Positions 11,640-20,410 of a DNA stretch of 64,000 bases are shown here, in pieces. How positions within the stretch are numbered: the first letter of the stretch is position 1; each line of letters opens with the position of its first letter. A program made the translations under genes and the position numbers. The notes beneath the pieces are model-generated. The model did not search any database and was not told where the DNA came from. It saw only the letters and a list, made by a program, of their open reading frames with translations. Location of the stretch: assembly GCA_018268935.1 (NCBI GenBank), contig JAFDVS010000044.1, positions 24,058 through 88,057 on the forward strand, written 5' to 3'. The stretch comes from Acidobacteriota bacterium (GTDB lineage: Bacteria > Acidobacteriota > Terriglobia > Bryobacterales > Bryobacteraceae).

Positions 11640-12434
11640 ATGCGGATCGCGGCAGCCGATTGGAGCGTGCATCCGCGCAAGCGCTGGGTCTGCGAGTGTG
11701 TGGATGGTGTGGTGTCCGCGCCGCGGCAAGTGGCGGATGCGGCAGCGCTGCTTTCCGGAGATGGACCCGCGGTGGTGGGCTTCGATTTTCCCATCGGCAT
11801 GCCGGCGGCGTATTGCCGTGCGGCCGGATTCTCGCATTTCTTCGAATGCCTTCGCGTCGATTGGACGCCGTCGAATCATCCGGCGCTTGCGCAACCGTTC
11901 TTCCCGCAGACGCCGAACCGGAAGATGGCGGAATTGGAGGCCGTGCTGGGGATCGCCAGGGGTGACTGGCTCCGCGAGTGTGATCGCCTCGCTGGAGCAG
12001 CGCCTATGTTCTGGACGCTCGGCGCAAAGCAAGTGGGCAAAGCCGCCATCAGCGGATGGAAAGAAGTGTTGCGCGCAAGGCCGGAGGTCTGGAAGATATG
12101 GCCCTTCGAAGCTGTGGATGTACGGCGCGATCAGTGGGTCGCCGAGATCTATCCGGCGTTGGGTTATCCGAAGAACTTCGGCAAGCGCAACCCTGCGCGG
12201 CGGCGCGAGTATGCCGGGGAATTGCTGGCACGTGCGGCGCAACTGCAGTTGCGGCTGACTGCGGAGTGTGAAACGGCGGTGCAAGATGGCTTCGGTCCGC
12301 ACCCGGATGGCGAAGATCCCTTCGATGCCTTCGTTGGGTTGGTGGGAATGGCAGAGAGCTTGGGCGATATTCCCTCTCGGGCGCCATTAGGAGATCAGTG
12401 CGAAGGCTGGATTCTGGGCTTGCCTGAATCTTGA
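11640..12434 (+). CDS. DUF429-like protein (predicted RNase H-like nuclease fold)
   Basis: 264 residues. Conserved acidic patches match the DUF429-type layout: an N-terminal AAADWS strand, VVGFDFPIGMP near residue 46, a central EIYPALGYPKNFGKRNPARR and a C-terminal DPFDAFVGLVGMAES. By family knowledge these proteins are predicted nucleases of unknown biological role. It follows the coupled amidohydrolases by 9 nt and its last 40 nt overlap the convergent AAA/DUF4276 gene. The family call rests on remembered motifs, not a search. Confidence 0.65.
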   Translation: MRIAAADWSVHPRKRWVCECVDGVVSAPRQVADAAALLSGDGPAVVGFDFPIGMPAAYCRAAGFSHFFECLRVDWTPSNHPALAQPFFPQTPNRKMAELEAVLGIARGDWLRECDRLAGAAPMFWTLGAKQVGKAAISGWKEVLRARPEVWKIWPFEAVDVRRDQWVAEIYPALGYPKNFGKRNPARRREYAGELLARAAQLQLRLTAECETAVQDGFGPHPDGEDPFDAFVGLVGMAESLGDIPSRAPLGDQCEGWILGLPES

Positions 12435-12880
12435 GCGAGGCACGTGAGAAGTCGTTCCGCATGCGGAGCACGCTCACGAACTTTTTCGGGATTGATCAAA
12501 GTGAGAATTTCGAAAGCGTGTCCACCTTTTGAATACGCACCCTTGTTGCAGTCTTTCGCTGCAGCCTTCAATCCGTCGAACAGATCGGGCTTTGGTATCT
12601 CTTCAACCCCAGGACGCGCGCTCAGGTCCTGTACCCGAAAGCAGGAGCCATAGTATTGCTGAAGGGCCTCTACGTCACAGTGAAACCACGGCTCCATTAC
12701 TTGAGCCATGATCTGAATCGGCTCAACCAGATTGCGTGGCGTCGCCTGGAGGAGATACAGCATCGCAATAAGGTTGGATTTCCCGGCTCCACTAGGTCCG
12801 ATCAAAACGTTGAGTGAAAGTAGCGGAATCTCGGGCGTCTCAGGTCCGAAGGAGAGCATGTTCCGAAGCTTGATGGACAT
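12395..12880 (-). CDS. AAA-ATPase/DUF4276 fusion remnant
   Basis: 161 residues that look like pieces of two proteins joined in frame. Residues 1-50 are the start of an AAA_21/RecF-like ATPase with a complete Walker A (GPSGAGKSN, 28-36). There is no Walker B, signature or sensor region. From about residue 55 the sequence fits the C-terminal half of DUF4276 proteins (VMEPWFHCDVEALQQYYG, then KPDLFDGLKAA and HAFEILTLINPEKVR). These two families are commonly neighbours. The simplest reading is an internal deletion that removed most of the ATPase and the first half of DUF4276. The start at 12880 lies 1 nt after the methyltransferase stop, so it may still be translated. It cannot be a working ATPase. 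Confidence 0.6.
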   Translation of the reverse strand: MSIKLRNMLSFGPETPEIPLLSLNVLIGPSGAGKSNLIAMLYLLQATPRNLVEPIQIMAQVMEPWFHCDVEALQQYYGSCFRVQDLSARPGVEEIPKPDLFDGLKAAAKDCNKGAYSKGGHAFEILTLINPEKVRERAPHAERLLTCLAQDSGKPRIQPSH

Positions 12881-12881
12881 A

Positions 12882-13667
12882 CTACCCACTCTTTCTTGCG
12901 CCACACACCGTCACTCGATACCGATGCGAATTCCCGTTCGCATCGATCACCTCCTCATACTCCACCCCCTCCTCCCAATAGTCCACCTCCACTCCAAACC
13001 CCGTCAGATAATCCCGCAATTTCACTCCGGGCCAGAAGCGCTCCCACAACCCCGAATCATTAAACGCAAACGGAGTCGCCAGCACCAGCCGCCCGCCCGG
13101 TGCGAGCACGCGCAGCATCTCCACCAATGCTCGCAGCGGATCGCGCACGCGGCACAGCACCAGCGCCCCCAGCACCACATCAAACGACCCCGCATGAAAC
13201 GGCAGATCCAATGCATCCGCCTGCGCCACCCACACATTCTTCTGGCGAAGCACGCGGGAGAACGCGACACCGGGCCGGCCCCGATACTCCCAGGCCGGCA
13301 GGGCCATTTCCCTTCCCTGCACCAAAATCTCCCAAGCCCTGCGTGCCATTTCCCGGGAAATATCCACACAAGCAAATTCCGATTCCAGCATCAGCGGTGC
13401 ACAATCATAGACAATTCGGCCCGGGCCGCAGCCGATATCCAAAACGCGCCTCGGCTGCCCGTCTTTCACCAGCGAAACCATCCGCGTGTACAGCGGCTCC
13501 GCAGCCGTCTCCCCAAACAGCAAGTGGCCATAGGCAATGCCCGTGTAAATATCCACCGTCGCCGAGCGGCGATCGTACAAACTATCCGCGTCCGGAGCAA
13601 ACAGCGGGATCACTCCGTCCATCCACTCGTGCGGCGTGCGATTCAGGAAGTCAGGAAGTCCGTTCAT
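12882..13667 (-). CDS. Class I SAM-dependent methyltransferase
   Basis: 261 residues with a Rossmann methyltransferase core: motif I VLDIGCGPGR (75-84), an acidic strand end in FACVDIS, LPFHAGSFDVVLGALVL as motif IV and the APGGRLVLATP loop. The substrate is not predictable. The ATG overlaps the pectinase-gene stop by 4 nt (ATGA), and the AAA/DUF4276 remnant follows after 1 nt, so all three form one coupled unit. The functional link to pectin breakdown is unclear. Confidence 0.85.
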   Translation of the reverse strand: MNGLPDFLNRTPHEWMDGVIPLFAPDADSLYDRRSATVDIYTGIAYGHLLFGETAAEPLYTRMVSLVKDGQPRRVLDIGCGPGRIVYDCAPLMLESEFACVDISREMARRAWEILVQGREMALPAWEYRGRPGVAFSRVLRQKNVWVAQADALDLPFHAGSFDVVLGALVLCRVRDPLRALVEMLRVLAPGGRLVLATPFAFNDSGLWERFWPGVKLRDYLTGFGVEVDYWEEGVEYEEVIDANGNSHRYRVTVCGARKSG

Positions 13668-16600
13668 GGCGCCAATGAATTCAGATAATTTTCGAGATAC
13701 GTGTATCCATTCGGGGATACGCGCGCGGCATCGGTAGCGTCGGTAGCAGAAAGCCCCAGCGTTACCTCCACCGCGTCCGGAATCCCATCGCGGTCCGTAT
13801 CCACCGGAGCCGGCGCAGTGGCCAGCACCGGATAGCCACCCACCTGCGTCTGCGAGTCGATGATCATCCCCGTCTGCGTACGCACGGCGTCCACAATCCG
13901 TGCATCCACCGCATCGCGCACACGCGAGGCGCCCACGCGCTCCAGCACGCGATCGTACGGTACACTCGCAGCCGCGGGAAAATCGAATCGCTCCGCCGCC
14001 AGCGTGTACTCGCCTTGAATCATCGCCACCCCGGTGTCAACGGGATCGAACACGCCGTTGCGATTGCTGTCGATGCGATTCCCGGTGGCGTAGATCCACG
14101 TGTTCACGCTCCCGCCGCGAAACGCGCGCACTCGCGCCGTGTTCCCCGTCGACACACCCGCCACCAGCGTATTCCCCGTATAATTCACCCGCGGAATGCC
14201 TTCCTCCAACGCGCCGCTGTAAGCCGCGTCGCCGCCCCAGTTGTAGATCACGTTGTTGGCAAACTCCAGTTGCACGTTGTCTCCGACGCGCGGATTGCGA
14301 TTGCTGTGATGCGCATAGAGATTGTTGTGAAACGAATAGGCATCGAAGTTTCCATTGAAATCGCGGAGCAGCGTGCCGTACCCATGACTACCCTCCAGGT
14401 GGCAGGAGCGATTGAGGCTTTCGGCAATCAGCGCCCACTGCACCGTGACGCGGTTGGAATTCGTCACCGACAGCGTCTCATCAATGCTCCACGAGGCCGA
14501 CACATGATCGAGAATCACATCGGAAGATAGATCCACACCCAGAGCGTCATCCTGAATTAAGGGGCAGTTCTCATCGCCTGCACGGAAGCGCAAATAGCGG
14601 ATCACCACATGGCTGGCGCGAGTCACCAGCACACCGTAGCCTGCAATCGTGATCCCATCCCCAGGCGCGGTCTGCCCCGCCAGCGTCAGATTGGAGCGAT
14701 TGATATTCAACCGCGAGCGCAATCGAATGGTGCCGGAGAGATCGAACACAATGGTGCGCGGCCCGGCCGCCGACACGATGCCCTGCCGCAAGCTGCCCGG
14801 CCCTGCATCCTCCAGCGTGGTGACATGATACACATCGCCGCCACGCCCGCCTAGCGCATAGGCGCCGTATCCCTCCGCGCCGGGAAACGCCACCACGCGA
14901 TTGGGAGTGATCGTCAACAACCCGGCAGTCTCTCCGCGATAGTTCGCCGATGCCGCCACCGCGCGCACCACATAGCTACCTTCCGCCGAAGGAGCCTGCG
15001 CCACGCCATCATACGTAAACGTCACCGGCACGCCCGGCGGCACAGTGATCGCCGCCGCAGCGCGCGGAGTCCCATCAAATCGCTGATTCATGCTGCGCAG
15101 GGTGATGCGCGCCGCAACCGGCTCAATGGTGAACACTGCCGCTGCCTCCCCCTGATACACCGCATCTTCCACTACCGCCCGCACCTGGTACACACCGGCA
15201 TTCACGGGCACATCCGGCGAGCCGTCAAACGTCATCCGCACGCGCAATCCCGCGGGTTCCGTCGTCACCAAAGGCTGCTGCGGCTGACCATTGTAGGTGC
15301 GTGTCAACGCACTCAATCGCACACTCGCGGTCACGCCCTCCCGCGGAGCCCATCCTCCAAGCGTAAACGCCGGATTCACCCATTGTGCCGCTTCCTCCAC
15401 GCTCAACTCGCGCGACAACGGATGCCGCCCCGACCGGTCAGCCGGATTCCCACTCAGGCCCGTATTGCGAAACTCCCAGAAACGAATCCCCGGGTAACTG
15501 GCCGCCGTCACCGGCAGCACGGCGTTATTGAACTGCCAGCCCGCCGGCACAATGTGCGGCCCAATCGCCGAATACAGAATCACCACCTGGCTGTAGGGAA
15601 ACGTATCCGGAGCAATGCGGCTGAAGAACGTGTTGTTCACTCCATCAGAAGCCGTCAGCCTGCATTCCATGAACACAAACCCCGGCTGGCCCTGGCCATT
15701 GCGCACCTGCGTCAACACACCGCCCGAAGTGACAGACCGCAACTCCACGCGCCGGAAATAGGCCGCGCCGCCGCCCCACAGAAAATCGACATCGCCCTCA
15801 ATCAGACTATCGCCGAAGTAAGCCGTGCCCGTATTCACCAGCAACGTATCCTGAAAGCTCCGCAGCGTCACGTCAAACACGCGCACGCGCAGCGCATTCG
15901 TGCGCAACGCCTCGGCCTGCGATCCTCCGCGCGGCGTCGTATTGTGCAACGTGATGGACTCCAGTTGGAAGTCGTTCGCATCGACGGTGAACATCGGCCT
16001 GCTGGCGGTAGTCGGGTTGACGTTGTTGTTGTTGGGATAAGCGATCACGGTGCGCTCGCGCTCCACTCCGCGCACGGTGAGGAACGGCTTGGTGCCGCGC
16101 ACGTATACGATCTCGCGGTACACACCGGGCTCCACGGCGATCACAACCGGCTGCGTATTTCCCGCCGGCACATGATCAATCGCGCCCTGCACGGTGCAGT
16201 AATCGCCGGCGCCCTCAGCCGACACGCGCAGCAAAGAGGCATCGGCCGCGGGCACACGAGGCGTTGTCGTGAAGCGCCACTCGATCCCTGTTGACGGGGC
16301 GCCAGCGGCATCCACCAACACGCCCGCATCCATCGTCACGGAATACGATTGCCCCGGCTCCAGGCCGGCGATCGAGTACACATACACGGTGTCATCCTCC
16401 ACCAACACCGGCATGTAGCGATACGATGCGCCGCCGATGTTGCGGGTCTGAACCGGCTCGCTCAGATCGATGACGGCGGCAGCCGTGCCATCGGCACGCA
16501 GCACACGGATGCGGCCGCTTGTTCCCATCCGCACTGGCTGCGAGAAGCGCAGTGTCAACGGAGTGTCAATACACACTCCAGAACCACGTGGCGACGCTTC

Positions 16601-17950
16601 ACTCAGCCGCATCGCCGACACCACCGTCAGCCGCGCTGCATTGCTGCTCACACTGCCGTTGGCATTGCTCACCAGCACCGTGTAGACACCCGCATCGGCA
16701 ACTCGCGCGCCGGCCAACTGCAGCACCGCCGCGGCCGCACCCTCCACCACCGCGCCATTGCGGAACCATTGATAGGTCAATCCCGCACCGCTAGCCGTCA
16801 CGGAAAGGCTCACCGGCAACCCAACCGTAGCCGTCGTATCGCGCGGCTGCACAGTGATCGCAGGCGGCGCACCCACCGGACCAGTCACCACGTTGAGTGT
16901 GACCCGATCGCTGATGATACTACCGCCATCATTGGAGATCACCACGTCATAGCCGCCCGAATCTCCCAAGCCCGCATTCGCCAGCCGCAACGAAGGCGTG
17001 CGGGCCGATTCATTCCCGGCAAGGCCCACGCCATCCCGCCGCCATTGGTAATCGAGATTCGCCCCTTGCGCGCCGACGAAGAACTGCACCGCCGCACCCA
17101 CTGGCACGGTCAGACTGCGCGGCGAAGGCTGCGTCGTGATCACCGGAGGCGCCGGCAAATACGCTACAAAGAACCGGGTGAAGGTGAACCCGCTTGAGAA
17201 TGCATTACTGATGATCCGCAGCCCGAACCAATCGAACGCCGTGTTCGGATTGGCGCTCGTTTCCACCGCGCTGTAGGAGTAGTTCTCCAACCCCGCGCCT
17301 TCCAGGGTCACAGTGAGCCGGGTACGATCCTCGCTCAACCGCTCCACCGCGTAGCGCAATGTGTAGGGCGTGTTGTCGTCCAGCGTCACCCGCGCATTCG
17401 GCCCGCTGCCGGCAATCTCAGTGAAATCGTCAAAGCTCAGAAAGATGTTCGGCTGGCCAGGAATGGTGCTGCGCCGGTACACGCGATACGGCGTGCCTGC
17501 CCCGCTGGCGAACAGCGCGGCCCCGTACCCGGTGTCATCGGAGAACACACCGGAATTCATCCCCCCTGTCAGATTCGCCGTCGTGCGCGTATTCTTCGAA
17601 TCGAACAAGCCAAAGCGAATGTCCTGTCCGCTGGTGCGCTGAAAGCCTTCTAATGTGAACGTCGCTTCCGCCGTCAACCGGTCGCCGGGGCGCAGCACCA
17701 GCGGAGTGCCATCGGTGAAATGAATCCAGAACCCTTCCGAACTCGTGCTGATTTCGCTGAACCGCACCGAACCCGCCGTGTCGGTCCGCACTGTGTTCGC
17801 CCTGCCGTTGAACACCCGGAACGACTGTCGCGCCAGATCCTGATTCTGGCTATTGCCATCGGCGAACGTATCTTCGATACGGAGCGTCTGCGCGGCGAGC
17901 ACGGCCGGCAGCGCAAGCAGAAAAAGAACGGAATGCATGGGACTCCGCAT
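13664..17950 (-). CDS. Giant secreted pectin methylesterase-pectate lyase fusion
   Basis: 1428 residues. Apparent order: signal peptide (through VLAAQ); a lectin/laminin-G-like domain to about 265; two Ig-like domains (about 268-355 and 359-442); a Big_5-like domain (about 445-565); a pectinesterase right-handed beta-helix (about 575-865) with QDTLLVNTGTAYF and EGDVDFLWGGG, the latter near residue 718 and carrying the catalytic aspartate; two MBG-type repeats (about 880-1018); a pectate-lyase-like beta-helix (about 1020-1340, opening VAFPGAEGYGAYALGG); and a calcium-binding-like tail (DTDRDGIPDAVE). Esterase removal of methyl groups would create the substrate for the lyase, so both steps sit on one chain. 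An alternative start is the ATG at 17938. No sorting signal is obvious at the C-terminus. Confidence 0.88.
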   Translation of the reverse strand: MRSPMHSVLFLLALPAVLAAQTLRIEDTFADGNSQNQDLARQSFRVFNGRANTVRTDTAGSVRFSEISTSSEGFWIHFTDGTPLVLRPGDRLTAEATFTLEGFQRTSGQDIRFGLFDSKNTRTTANLTGGMNSGVFSDDTGYGAALFASGAGTPYRVYRRSTIPGQPNIFLSFDDFTEIAGSGPNARVTLDDNTPYTLRYAVERLSEDRTRLTVTLEGAGLENYSYSAVETSANPNTAFDWFGLRIISNAFSSGFTFTRFFVAYLPAPPVITTQPSPRSLTVPVGAAVQFFVGAQGANLDYQWRRDGVGLAGNESARTPSLRLANAGLGDSGGYDVVISNDGGSIISDRVTLNVVTGPVGAPPAITVQPRDTTATVGLPVSLSVTASGAGLTYQWFRNGAVVEGAAAAVLQLAGARVADAGVYTVLVSNANGSVSSNAARLTVVSAMRLSEASPRGSGVCIDTPLTLRFSQPVRMGTSGRIRVLRADGTAAAVIDLSEPVQTRNIGGASYRYMPVLVEDDTVYVYSIAGLEPGQSYSVTMDAGVLVDAAGAPSTGIEWRFTTTPRVPAADASLLRVSAEGAGDYCTVQGAIDHVPAGNTQPVVIAVEPGVYREIVYVRGTKPFLTVRGVERERTVIAYPNNNNVNPTTASRPMFTVDANDFQLESITLHNTTPRGGSQAEALRTNALRVRVFDVTLRSFQDTLLVNTGTAYFGDSLIEGDVDFLWGGGAAYFRRVELRSVTSGGVLTQVRNGQGQPGFVFMECRLTASDGVNNTFFSRIAPDTFPYSQVVILYSAIGPHIVPAGWQFNNAVLPVTAASYPGIRFWEFRNTGLSGNPADRSGRHPLSRELSVEEAAQWVNPAFTLGGWAPREGVTASVRLSALTRTYNGQPQQPLVTTEPAGLRVRMTFDGSPDVPVNAGVYQVRAVVEDAVYQGEAAAVFTIEPVAARITLRSMNQRFDGTPRAAAAITVPPGVPVTFTYDGVAQAPSAEGSYVVRAVAASANYRGETAGLLTITPNRVVAFPGAEGYGAYALGGRGGDVYHVTTLEDAGPGSLRQGIVSAAGPRTIVFDLSGTIRLRSRLNINRSNLTLAGQTAPGDGITIAGYGVLVTRASHVVIRYLRFRAGDENCPLIQDDALGVDLSSDVILDHVSASWSIDETLSVTNSNRVTVQWALIAESLNRSCHLEGSHGYGTLLRDFNGNFDAYSFHNNLYAHHSNRNPRVGDNVQLEFANNVIYNWGGDAAYSGALEEGIPRVNYTGNTLVAGVSTGNTARVRAFRGGSVNTWIYATGNRIDSNRNGVFDPVDTGVAMIQGEYTLAAERFDFPAAASVPYDRVLERVGASRVRDAVDARIVDAVRTQTGMIIDSQTQVGGYPVLATAPAPVDTDRDGIPDAVEVTLGLSATDATDAARVSPNGYTYLENYLNSLAP

Positions 17951-18001
17951 CAGGATAGCGGATTCGATTGCGGGTTACACCGCTAGCCTAACGCACGCGG
18001 C

Positions 18002-18589
18002 TTAGAACCGCTTTCCAATCGAGTGTGGGCGCCGGCGCATCGCGATGGCGACAGGTGCGAATCCCGTGAGCCAGAGAATCGCGGTGGAAGGCTCCGGCAC
18101 AGCCGGGGAAATGGACCACGTGCCCGCACCAAACGAATCCAGATCGTCAGGCACAGACAACGTTTGAGAGATAAAGAGCTGTGGATAGGCTCCCCCAACC
18201 AGGACGTTGTTGACGGTCAGGAACTGGAATAATCCCAATCCGGAGAGAGCGCTGCTACTCCAAGCGCTGCTTTGATTCGGAACCCCGTCACACGCCCCGG
18301 AAAGCATGGCAAACGTCGCCGCACCCCCAGTAAGTGGGCTGATGCACGATCCGAACCCCGCCCCAGCTGTGGACGGAGCATTCGCCGACGCAGTCAGGTC
18401 GAACGTGATGCCGGCCCACTCGACGGTGAACGCGGAAAACGTAGAGGTCCCCGAGTCGTACACGAAACTCCCCGCCGTGGGAAGAGTTCCAGATCCGGAG
18501 AAATTGATGTTGTAAGTAGTACCCGCCTGGACGGCAGGCGTTGCCAGAGTGGCGAGCAGCACAAGCCCAGCTAAGATCGAAAGGCGCAT
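18002..18589 (-). CDS. PEP-CTERM protein
   Basis: 195 residues: signal peptide (MRLSILAGLVLLATLATPAVQA), a low-complexity Ser/Thr/Gly-rich beta region, and the C-terminal sorting signal VPEPST followed by a hydrophobic span and a basic tail (MRRRP). Such proteins are cut and anchored or released by an exosortase and often contribute to exopolysaccharide matrices. No exosortase gene is in this window. The ATG at 18589 is chosen because it gives a proper signal peptide; the frame is open to 18637. A strong inverted repeat lies just upstream. Confidence 0.85.
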   Translation of the reverse strand: MRLSILAGLVLLATLATPAVQAGTTYNINFSGSGTLPTAGSFVYDSGTSTFSAFTVEWAGITFDLTASANAPSTAGAGFGSCISPLTGGAATFAMLSGACDGVPNQSSAWSSSALSGLGLFQFLTVNNVLVGGAYPQLFISQTLSVPDDLDSFGAGTWSISPAVPEPSTAILWLTGFAPVAIAMRRRPHSIGKRF

Positions 18590-18610
18590 GGCGCTATTCT
18601 TGCATTTTTC

Positions 18611-18662
18611 AGTACGATATCTTACAGATAAATGCATGAATTTCGTACTGTACTAGTACGAA
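18611..18662. promoter_or_regulatory. Cluster of three AGTACGA half-sites (putative operator)
   Basis: A perfect 8-bp inverted repeat TTCGTACT/AGTACGAA with a 5-nt spacer spans 18642-18662, and a third half-site AGTACGA is at 18611-18617. It fills the short gap between DUF2203 and the PEP-CTERM gene. No T-run follows, which argues against a simple terminator; a regulator binding site is more likely. Confidence 0.45.
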
Positions 18663-18678
18663 TCGAACATAATCCACC

Positions 18679-19113
18679 CTAGGCCGAATGATTCTCTAAG
18701 AAATCATCGTCAATCGACTGGCGTCCCCGGAACCCATCCTCCAACCCGTGCCACCACGTGATTCCCTGCTCCCCCAGCTTCCAGCACAAGTAAACCTCGC
18801 GCCCGCGGTAAAAGGTACGAAAATCAATGAGGCCGATATCGAGATCCTTCACTTCGCACCCATAGGACTGTATCTTCTCAATCGCCGCCCGCAGTTGTTT
18901 CGCGCACGTATCGCGGCGCGACTTCTCCGCCGCCAGCCGGGCCGAGTTCACCATGGCCCCGCCGCTCATCTGGATGCGGCTGGCTTCCTCGTGCAGCACT
19001 TCTTCGGCCTCGACATAGAATTTCTTCAATTCCAGTGCCGAGCGGATGGCCGCCTCCACGGCGGGAAGCACGGCCTCAGCCTCCCGCACGGTGAAGTATC
19101 GCGGTTGATCCAT
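18679..19113 (-). CDS. DUF2203 family protein
   Basis: 144 residues, starting MDQPRYFTVREAEAVLP, the typical DUF2203 opening. A long helical middle is followed by the conserved KDLDIGLIDFRTFYRGREVYLCWKLGE and WWHGLEDGF. Function is unknown in this family. The stop of yjbQ is immediately followed by this ATG (TAGATG), so the two are translated in tandem. Confidence 0.85.
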   Translation of the reverse strand: MDQPRYFTVREAEAVLPAVEAAIRSALELKKFYVEAEEVLHEEASRIQMSGGAMVNSARLAAEKSRRDTCAKQLRAAIEKIQSYGCEVKDLDIGLIDFRTFYRGREVYLCWKLGEQGITWWHGLEDGFRGRQSIDDDFLENHSA

Positions 19114-19611
19114 CTAAACGCCAGATACCTGCACGGCAAGCGTGCGATTGCGCGGCCCATCGAATTCGGCCAGGATGATGCTTTGCCAGGTGCCCAGCAA
19201 CACGGTGGCATTCCGCACCTGCAAGCAGAGGGTTTGCCCCATCAGCATGCCGCGCATATGAGCGTCGGCATTCTGGCGCTCGCAATCGGAAAACTCCGGG
19301 TCGTTGTGCCGGTAGTATTCCTCGCGGTCCACTACCTTTTCGAAAAACACTTTCACATCGTGCAGCAACGCATCCTGCCATTCGTTGATGAAGACGGCCG
19401 TGGTGGTGTGGAGCGTCTGCAGATGGACGATGCCGTCCTTCACGCCGCTCTTGCGCACCACTTCGTTGATGCGGTCGGTCACGTTGGCGAGTTCCATCCG
19501 CTCTTTCGAGATCCAGTCAATGATCCGGTTGTAGACCTTGTACTGCGGGGAGGGAACGTTCTGGTCGGCGGTAGCATCCGCCACTTCTGTCATAGCCTTC
19601 ACTGGACTCAT
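19114..19611 (-). CDS. yjbQ: YjbQ family protein (UPF0047)
   Basis: 165 residues from the ATG at 19611; an internal ATG at 19593 is also possible. Hallmarks are HLQTLHTTTAVFINE, the RHNDPEF segment, ADAHMRGMLMGQT and the C-terminal LGTWQSIILAEFDGPRNRTL. The family has been linked to weak thiamin-phosphate synthase activity, but its physiological role is unsettled. It is the first gene of a tandem with DUF2203. Confidence 0.9.
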   Translation of the reverse strand: MSPVKAMTEVADATADQNVPSPQYKVYNRIIDWISKERMELANVTDRINEVVRKSGVKDGIVHLQTLHTTTAVFINEWQDALLHDVKVFFEKVVDREEYYRHNDPEFSDCERQNADAHMRGMLMGQTLCLQVRNATVLLGTWQSIILAEFDGPRNRTLAVQVSGV

Positions 19612-19715
19612 GTTGCCTCTACTGTTGAGTGATAAGCGAACCCACCGGGACGATCCAACTTTTTCTGATCCTGAGGGCAATTATACCGCAGCAACAGCAG
19701 AGGCAGACTTGAACA

Positions 19716-20321
19716 TCAGGCGGTCTGGGCATTGCGTCTTCGCCACAGGCCGAGCGCCACCAGCGGCAATCCCGCCAGCACGAAGGTGGCCGGCTCGGGG
19801 GTCTCCGCAAGGAACAGGACGCCGCTGAACCCGCCGTCATTGGTGACCACCAGGTCGATGGTGTGAATGTCGCCCGGCATGCTCCCCAGAGCCACGGTTC
19901 TCGGCGCGGGGATGGTGCTGAAGTTGCTCGCTACAAGACCGATGAAGTGGAAGCCGCCCACGCCATCAATATTGACGCCATCAATCAATACCTGCAGCCG
20001 GTTGTCGGCTAATGCGCGAAAGGTGAACAGGTCACCCGTCTCCGCACTGAACGTTGTGCTGATGGTATAGGTCCCTGACGGAAGCGAGTTCGATGTCGTT
20101 GTCGACACCCAGGCGCTGTTCGGCAACGGATTGGCCCACGGGCCCGCGTTGGCGAGGGTAATGGGGTTGGTGATAATCTGCGCCGGTCCGCTCCCCCCCG
20201 CCGTAATGGTCCAAATCGGATCATCCGGCCCGCTGCCCTGCCCCGTGTTCAAAATGACCGTGGCGTGACCGGCTGCCGCCAGCAACAATGCTGGCATCAA
20301 AATGCGAAACGCTTGATTCAT
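19716..20321 (-). CDS. PEP-CTERM protein
   Basis: 201 residues from the ATG at 20321, preceded by a strong ribosome site (AGGAGG). Signal peptide, then a beta-rich region containing FTFRALADNRLQVLIDG and a C-terminal signal TPEPATF-hydrophobic-WRRR. It is not closely related to the PEP-CTERM gene at 18002-18589. It is probably an exported matrix or surface protein processed by an exosortase encoded elsewhere. Confidence 0.85.
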   Translation of the reverse strand: MNQAFRILMPALLLAAAGHATVILNTGQGSGPDDPIWTITAGGSGPAQIITNPITLANAGPWANPLPNSAWVSTTTSNSLPSGTYTISTTFSAETGDLFTFRALADNRLQVLIDGVNIDGVGGFHFIGLVASNFSTIPAPRTVALGSMPGDIHTIDLVVTNDGGFSGVLFLAETPEPATFVLAGLPLVALGLWRRRNAQTA

Positions 20322-20410
20322 AGGTCCTCCTGCTGATACTCCGCCCTGAATTGTCGGATGGGCGTTGTACAAACGAGTGCGAGAGAACCCGCCTGGCGGG
20401 GTCAAAAGAA

